Below are positions 26,259 to 30,130 of a DNA stretch of 30,130 nt, piece by piece (positions within the stretch are counted from its first letter, which is position 1; each line of letters opens with the position of its first letter). The stretch covers positions 1 through 30,130 of the forward strand of contig JACUUP010000008.1 in NCBI GenBank assembly GCA_014859225.1. The letters are read 5' to 3'. The notes under the pieces were generated by a model. The model made no database searches. It was given only the letters and a program-made list of their open reading frames with translations, and had not been told where the DNA came from. This DNA is from Candidatus Aerophobota bacterium. Its GTDB lineage: Bacteria > Aerophobota > Aerophobia > Aerophobales > B3-G15. The position numbers were made by a program, and so were the translations under genes.

Positions 26259-26730
26259 AAGATTTCTCCCTGAATGCTAATTTTTTTCTGTAGTCTTTAA
26301 GTTTTTCCCCTAAAGACTCCTGATAGCAAGAGATTATCTCCAGTGCAAAGATAGCTGCATTAAAAGCACCTGACTCCCCAATTCCCATACAAGCCACAGG
26401 GACCCCCGATGGCATTTGAACTATGGAATAAAGAGCATCAATTCCCTGAAGTGGAGTTGAGGAAAGAGGAATCCCAACAACAGGCAGGGTTGTATGAGCG
26501 GCAATTACTCCCGGAAGATGAGCCGCTCCTCCTGCGCCTGCAATAACAACCTTAACTCCTCTTTTCTCCAGTCCCTTAGAAAAAGACACCGTCTCATCAG
26601 GCATTCGGTGAGCTGATAAAATCCTCACCTCCAACTCCACACCAAACATTTGCAGAGCCTCAATGCACCTTTTCATCACAGGCATATCAGACTCACTCCC
26701 CATAACCACACTTACCAGAGGAGATGGCAT
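26239..26730 (-). CDS. purE: N5-carboxyaminoimidazole ribonucleotide mutase
   Basis: Class I PurE converts N5-CAIR to CAIR in purine synthesis. Signatures are VVMGSESDMPVMKR (ribonucleotide phosphate site), SAHRMPDET with the catalytic His, AGAGGAAHLPGVIAAHT and GIDALYSIVQMPSGVPVA. The protein has 163 residues, as expected. purK is not in the window. The ATG at 26730 has AAGGAGTG upstream, which overlaps the hisG stop. It overlaps the next gene by 20 bp. Confidence 0.96.
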
Positions 26731-26741
26731 AACATCACTCC

Positions 26742-27614
26742 TTAATACACAATTTTATTTAATGGATACTCAACTATCCCCTCTCCCCCTGCTTTTTTCA
26801 ACTTGGGGATAAGTTCCCTTGCTTTAAGCTCATCAATTATCGTCTCTACAGCCCACCAACCTTTCTCTGATAGAGGAGAAATTGTTGGTCTGCGCAAGGC
26901 AGGTAAATGCCCTATAACCTTTTGTAAATTTTCCTCAGAAACATTCAATTTTAGCCCCACTTTTCCCATCCCATTAATTGCCCCCTCCAGAAGGATACCT
27001 AAGCTTTTTATCTTTTCTTTTTTCCATTTATCCTTCCAGGATGAAGGGTTGGCTATCAACCAGGTTGTTGATTCAAGAACAATATCAACTATACGAAGAT
27101 TATTTGCCCGAAGAGACCTACCTGTCTCTGTAAGCTCAACAATAGCATCCACCAGGAGAGGTGGTTTAACCTCTGTAGCCCCCCAGGAAAACTCAACCTC
27201 TGCTTTAACCCCTCTTTGCTTAAGATAATTCCTGGTAACCTCCACAAGCTCAGTGGCCACTCTTTTTCCCTGCAGGTGCTCAGGCTTTTGGATGGAAGAG
27301 GCCACAGGAACAGCAAGCACCCATTTCACCTTACCAGGACCTTTCTTTGAATAAGAAAGCTGTTTTACTTTTTCAACTTTCATCCCCCTTTCCAGTATCC
27401 AGTCATATCCAGAAAGTCCTGCATCAAGGATACCTTTTCCCACATAAAGAGGAATTTCCTGGGTGCGTATGAGGACAAGTTCAATCTCATCATCATCTAT
27501 GGATGGATTATACGCTCTTTCTTCTCTTTTAATAGTATATCCTGCACGCTGAAAAAGCTCAACACTCATCCTTTCCAGACTTCCCTTGGGCAGGCCAAAT
27601 TTTATCTTTTTCAT
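26742..27614 (-). CDS. hisG: ATP phosphoribosyltransferase, long form
   Basis: HisG joins ATP and PRPP in the first, feedback-controlled step of histidine synthesis. The catalytic part (1-215) has FGLPKGSLE, DAGLSGYDWILE, VATELVEVTRNYL and the PRPP loop region DAIVELTETGRSLRANNL. At 290 residues it has the C-terminal ACT-like regulatory domain (about 218-290) of the long form, so HisZ is not needed. No other his gene is nearby. The ATG has AAAGGAAAG upstream. The 96-bp gap before it may hold a promoter, but I see no convincing boxes. Confidence 0.95.
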   Translation of the reverse strand: MKKIKFGLPKGSLERMSVELFQRAGYTIKREERAYNPSIDDDEIELVLIRTQEIPLYVGKGILDAGLSGYDWILERGMKVEKVKQLSYSKKGPGKVKWVLAVPVASSIQKPEHLQGKRVATELVEVTRNYLKQRGVKAEVEFSWGATEVKPPLLVDAIVELTETGRSLRANNLRIVDIVLESTTWLIANPSSWKDKWKKEKIKSLGILLEGAINGMGKVGLKLNVSEENLQKVIGHLPALRRPTISPLSEKGWWAVETIIDELKARELIPKLKKAGGEGIVEYPLNKIVY

Positions 27615-27710
27615 AGCTTTCCTTTTTTATTTAATTTATAAATACCATGTAACAGTTTAGCTTTTCTAATGGTTCATTTTAGGAGAACTTACCTGTTATA
27701 TAAGTTTTAT

Positions 27711-29240
27711 TTATCTTTGAGGCACATCTATTTTTTTTAGCTCTTCTTCAACTCTTTGAATAACCAACCTGTTATCCTCCACAACTATCATCTTATCTCC
27801 TACAGGCTTAACATCTCCCCGGGGAGAAATAAAAGAGCTTATCTCTTGGATAGCCTCAGAGGGACTTATATGGGAAAGAAATAAAAATTTCTTTTGAAAA
27901 GATGAGTTATACTCCTCAAGAACGAAAATAGCTGAATCTATGATGGAAAGCTGATAAGCACCATCCGCTATTAAAATAGCATTTTCTTCTCTCATCAGCA
28001 CCAAAGACCCTTCAGCAGATAAAAGATTTTCCACCACAGCCCTCACACCCTCAACCGGGGTAAAAGTTAAACGGTATATTTTCTGCCTTTTCTGTTCCTC
28101 AAAAGTTCCTATTTGATTTACCAAAGTCTGGATAAGATGTATTCTATCTTCTCTATCTCTTACTACAACTGAATTAGGTGGAGCTTCCATAGGATTCACC
28201 TCTACAGAACCATGCGGAGATGTAACTTCTCTTATTTTATCAGCAATCTCTTCGGCGCGCGCATATGTAAAATGAAAAACTTTTTTAACTCGTCCCTCTA
28301 TCTCTCTTGGCTTTAAAATATGTGGTTTTATGGTTATAATTAAATTCTTATCTTCAACCGTATCTATTTGACTTCTAAAAAGACTTCCCAGTATGGGCAG
28401 GTGTGAAAGAACGGGAAGTCCAATGGTTTGCCTTGTCTTTTCCTTGCTTATAAGTCCGCCTATTACCAGAGACTCACCATCTTTCACCGTCACATTGGTG
28501 GGAGATACCTGACGCTTAAATATTGGATGTTGGGCTCCAAACTCTGGAGTAATCTCATAGTTTCCTACCAGGGGAATTATGGACATTTCCACCAGGTCTT
28601 CACCTACTATGCGGGGAAGAACCTGGAGAACTATTCCTACTGTGGCATAATCATAGTGCTCTATAGGAATTCTTCTATCATCTATGGTCTCATACGTTAT
28701 TGAAGATAGATAAGGAACCTCTGTTGTTACAAATACTCCTGCAACTTCTCCTGATAAAGTAACCACGCGCGGATTGGATAAAATTTCCGCTTTACCCTCA
28801 GTTAAAAGCATATTAAGTGCCAGCTCAAATCGCTCCTCCAGGGAAAGTTTGAAAAAACTAAACTCAAGTTTTCCCTCTCCCTGAGCAAGCTCGGCTAAAG
28901 TCCTTGGACCATAAGCCAACCTGCTCCCTTCTCCCAGAGGACCTATAGGCACCTCCAGGCCGGTCAGTCTCTCAAGATACGTCCCAAATCTTTGCGCTAT
29001 CCTTCCGCTTACCTCTACAATACGCGCCTCAATTCTTATCTGCCTTGTTGTGGTGGGAAGTGTGGGAAGAATCTCTTCAATATTTTTCATCTGTTCCCGG
29101 GTAGCTCTTACTGTAATTCGTCCCGTAGAAGGGTCTACCCAGATAGAAGATTCGGCAAAAGAAGGATGTGTACAAAAAAGAATACTAAAAATAAACACCC
29201 CTGCAAATATGCCCTTTTTATGTAGTTTTGTTCTTTTCAT
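27711..29240 (-). CDS. Secretin with C-terminal N1-like modules
   Basis: Residues 1-29 are a signal peptide (cleavage after SFA). A short N-domain remnant (31-64) leads to the secretin pore domain (65-310): IRIEARIVEVS, LSNPRVVTLSGEVAGVF, VGIVLQVLPRI, VKDGESLVIGGLIS and GLPVLSHLPILGSLF. Secretins form outer-membrane rings for type II secretion, type IV pili or related export. Three alpha/beta modules of the N1 (ring-building) kind follow at about 319-378, 387-443 and 450-504, each with a pattern such as SPxGSV then VVVxD. In known secretins these modules precede the pore, so the order is unusual. GGAG lies before the ATG at 29240, 21 bp after the preceding gene. The exact system is not identifiable. 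Confidence 0.85.
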   Translation of the reverse strand: MKRTKLHKKGIFAGVFIFSILFCTHPSFAESSIWVDPSTGRITVRATREQMKNIEEILPTLPTTTRQIRIEARIVEVSGRIAQRFGTYLERLTGLEVPIGPLGEGSRLAYGPRTLAELAQGEGKLEFSFFKLSLEERFELALNMLLTEGKAEILSNPRVVTLSGEVAGVFVTTEVPYLSSITYETIDDRRIPIEHYDYATVGIVLQVLPRIVGEDLVEMSIIPLVGNYEITPEFGAQHPIFKRQVSPTNVTVKDGESLVIGGLISKEKTRQTIGLPVLSHLPILGSLFRSQIDTVEDKNLIITIKPHILKPREIEGRVKKVFHFTYARAEEIADKIREVTSPHGSVEVNPMEAPPNSVVVRDREDRIHLIQTLVNQIGTFEEQKRQKIYRLTFTPVEGVRAVVENLLSAEGSLVLMREENAILIADGAYQLSIIDSAIFVLEEYNSSFQKKFLFLSHISPSEAIQEISSFISPRGDVKPVGDKMIVVEDNRLVIQRVEEELKKIDVPQR

Positions 29241-29261
29241 AGGTCAAGCTCCATGTTAAAA

Positions 29262-30130
29262 CTATTTTTTACCGATAGCCCCAATATTTCCAAGATCTAT
29301 TGTGGGAGAAGAAAGTTGCATCTGCATCCAGGTCCCTGTCTTTAACTGCAATCCCTCTATGTGCTCGGCAGGAACACCTATGGCATTAGCAATAGTTAGA
29401 GCTATTCTTTCTACCGACCCATCCTCTATGTAAAATGTGCGGGTAATCATTTTTGAAGCCCAAACAGGAGAGTTCAACTCCTGGATAATCTTTTCAATTT
29501 CGGCAAAATTTTTCTCCAGGTCGCTAACATATATGACAGATTGTAGCATGGACGAGAGCCTAGAAGTAGTTTCCTTTTCCTCGCAGGTATCGGATGATGT
29601 TTTCTGAGGTATACTGATTACATCTTCTTTTTTCTCTTTTATCTCTTGCGGGAAAGAAAGAATCATAATCTTTCCATGCTGAGAGATTATAGGCTCAAGA
29701 ATAACCTTTGCCTCCTGCGCCGATAAATAAAGCAAGTTATATTTTTTGGTGATAAGCTGATTTTCAATCCTGTCCTCTTTTTGCACAAGATAATCTACCC
29801 TGTCCAGGAATTTTTTAGCATCAACGACGATGAGGCTGTTGGAAGGCTCATCAATATTAAGCTCTCCCTTTTCGGATAAAAGCTCCTTTGCACTGTAGGA
29901 TAGTATCCTAACAGAGACATAACTCAATCTAAACAGCTTTCTTTGAGGAGAAAAGGTATCTTTTTTTTCAATCAAGGAAGCTATCTGGAAAAGCTGATAG
30001 GAGGCATCTTGTACCTTCACAACTTCTTTTTCCACATCAACATCTATCGTCCCCTGAGCAGAAAGGTAGGGAGAGATAAGCACGGTAGCCTCCTCAGGGT
30101 AAAGATAGCTGAGCTTGAAGCTTGCCTCTT
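29262..30130 (-). CDS. Secretin-associated protein of repeated N1-like modules (5' end outside window)
   Basis: The frame stays open to the right window edge and codes FKLSYLYPEEATVLISPYLS there, so the GTG at 30083 is not the real start. The visible part, about 289 residues, contains at least four modules of the secretin N1 kind. They begin at FKLSYLYPEEA (edge), KLFRLSYVSVRIL, KKYNLLYLSAQEAKVI and TRTFYIEDGSVERIA. The third has a polar, lysine/glutamate-rich insert of some 40 residues. There is no pore domain before its stop. It ends 21 bp upstream of the secretin gene, so the two are likely co-expressed and may assemble into one periplasmic structure. Confidence 0.75.
   Translation of the reverse strand, partial: EASFKLSYLYPEEATVLISPYLSAQGTIDVDVEKEVVKVQDASYQLFQIASLIEKKDTFSPQRKLFRLSYVSVRILSYSAKELLSEKGELNIDEPSNSLIVVDAKKFLDRVDYLVQKEDRIENQLITKKYNLLYLSAQEAKVILEPIISQHGKIMILSFPQEIKEKKEDVISIPQKTSSDTCEEKETTSRLSSMLQSVIYVSDLEKNFAEIEKIIQELNSPVWASKMITRTFYIEDGSVERIALTIANAIGVPAEHIEGLQLKTGTWMQMQLSSPTIDLGNIGAIGKK

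Noticed and set aside
27686-27706. AACTTA/TAAGTT inverted repeat after the secretin gene as a terminator
   Set aside because: The stem is short and AT-rich and, on the minus strand, is not followed by a T-run.
29262-30083. The GTG at 30083 as the true start of the N1-module protein
   Set aside because: The frame stays open to the window edge and the residues upstream continue an N1-like module, so the gene is cut by the window.

Overview
The window is a 30 kb piece of a bacterial chromosome in which every gene I can support lies on the minus strand, so it is read here from high to low coordinates. The sequence is AT-rich (about 40% GC by eye). Spacing is very tight, with many ATGA or longer stop/start overlaps, and most genes have strong GGAGG-type ribosome sites. 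Bacterial house-keeping genes (nusA, infB, truB, ribF, ftsH, eno) show that this is a bacterium, and a secretin implies an outer membrane. A tungsten/molybdenum aldehyde:ferredoxin oxidoreductase and an Etf pair with a ferredoxin domain suggest an anaerobe using ferredoxin-based metabolism. Several genes have an archaeal flavour: an endonuclease Q-like protein, a PF04008 adenosine-specific kinase and the aldehyde oxidoreductase. An uncultured anaerobic lineage would fit, but the phylum cannot be named from this sequence alone.

Layout from the right edge. At 30130-27711 lie two secretin-related proteins: one made of N1-like modules that runs off the window, then a signal-peptide-bearing secretin with extra modules after its pore domain. 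At 27614-24614 come hisG, purE, a cyclophilin-fold protein and eno. A 123-bp element with perfect 25-bp terminal inverted repeats (24485-24607) follows eno, and then an NAD-type isocitrate dehydrogenase. At 23273-13559 is a long co-directional run: ftsH (with a hairpin that can mask its ribosome site), folP, ruvC, acyl-CoA dehydrogenase, etfB, etfA, an HD phosphohydrolase, a compact RtcB-like protein and an EndoQ-like nuclease. A divergent Na/Pi-cotransporter-like protein and a 57-bp multi-hairpin repeat separate this from the next operon.

That operon starts at a good sigma70-type promoter (11750-11777) and runs proS, nusA, infB, DUF503, truB, ribF, birA, coaX, an adenosine-specific kinase, a MoaD-like protein and the aldehyde oxidoreductase (11709-1003). 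rimP, ylxR and rbfA, usual members of the nusA/infB cluster, are absent from it. At the left edge a FadR-type regulator (696-1, truncated by the window) has its own promoter, overlapped by a perfect 10-bp-arm palindrome that looks like an autoregulatory operator.

The most interesting parts are the HD / RtcB-like / EndoQ-like trio, in which the RtcB-like protein has not been recognised by simple length or full-motif criteria and the EndoQ-like protein ends in a near-ideal sliding-clamp motif, and the unusual domain order of the secretin pair.
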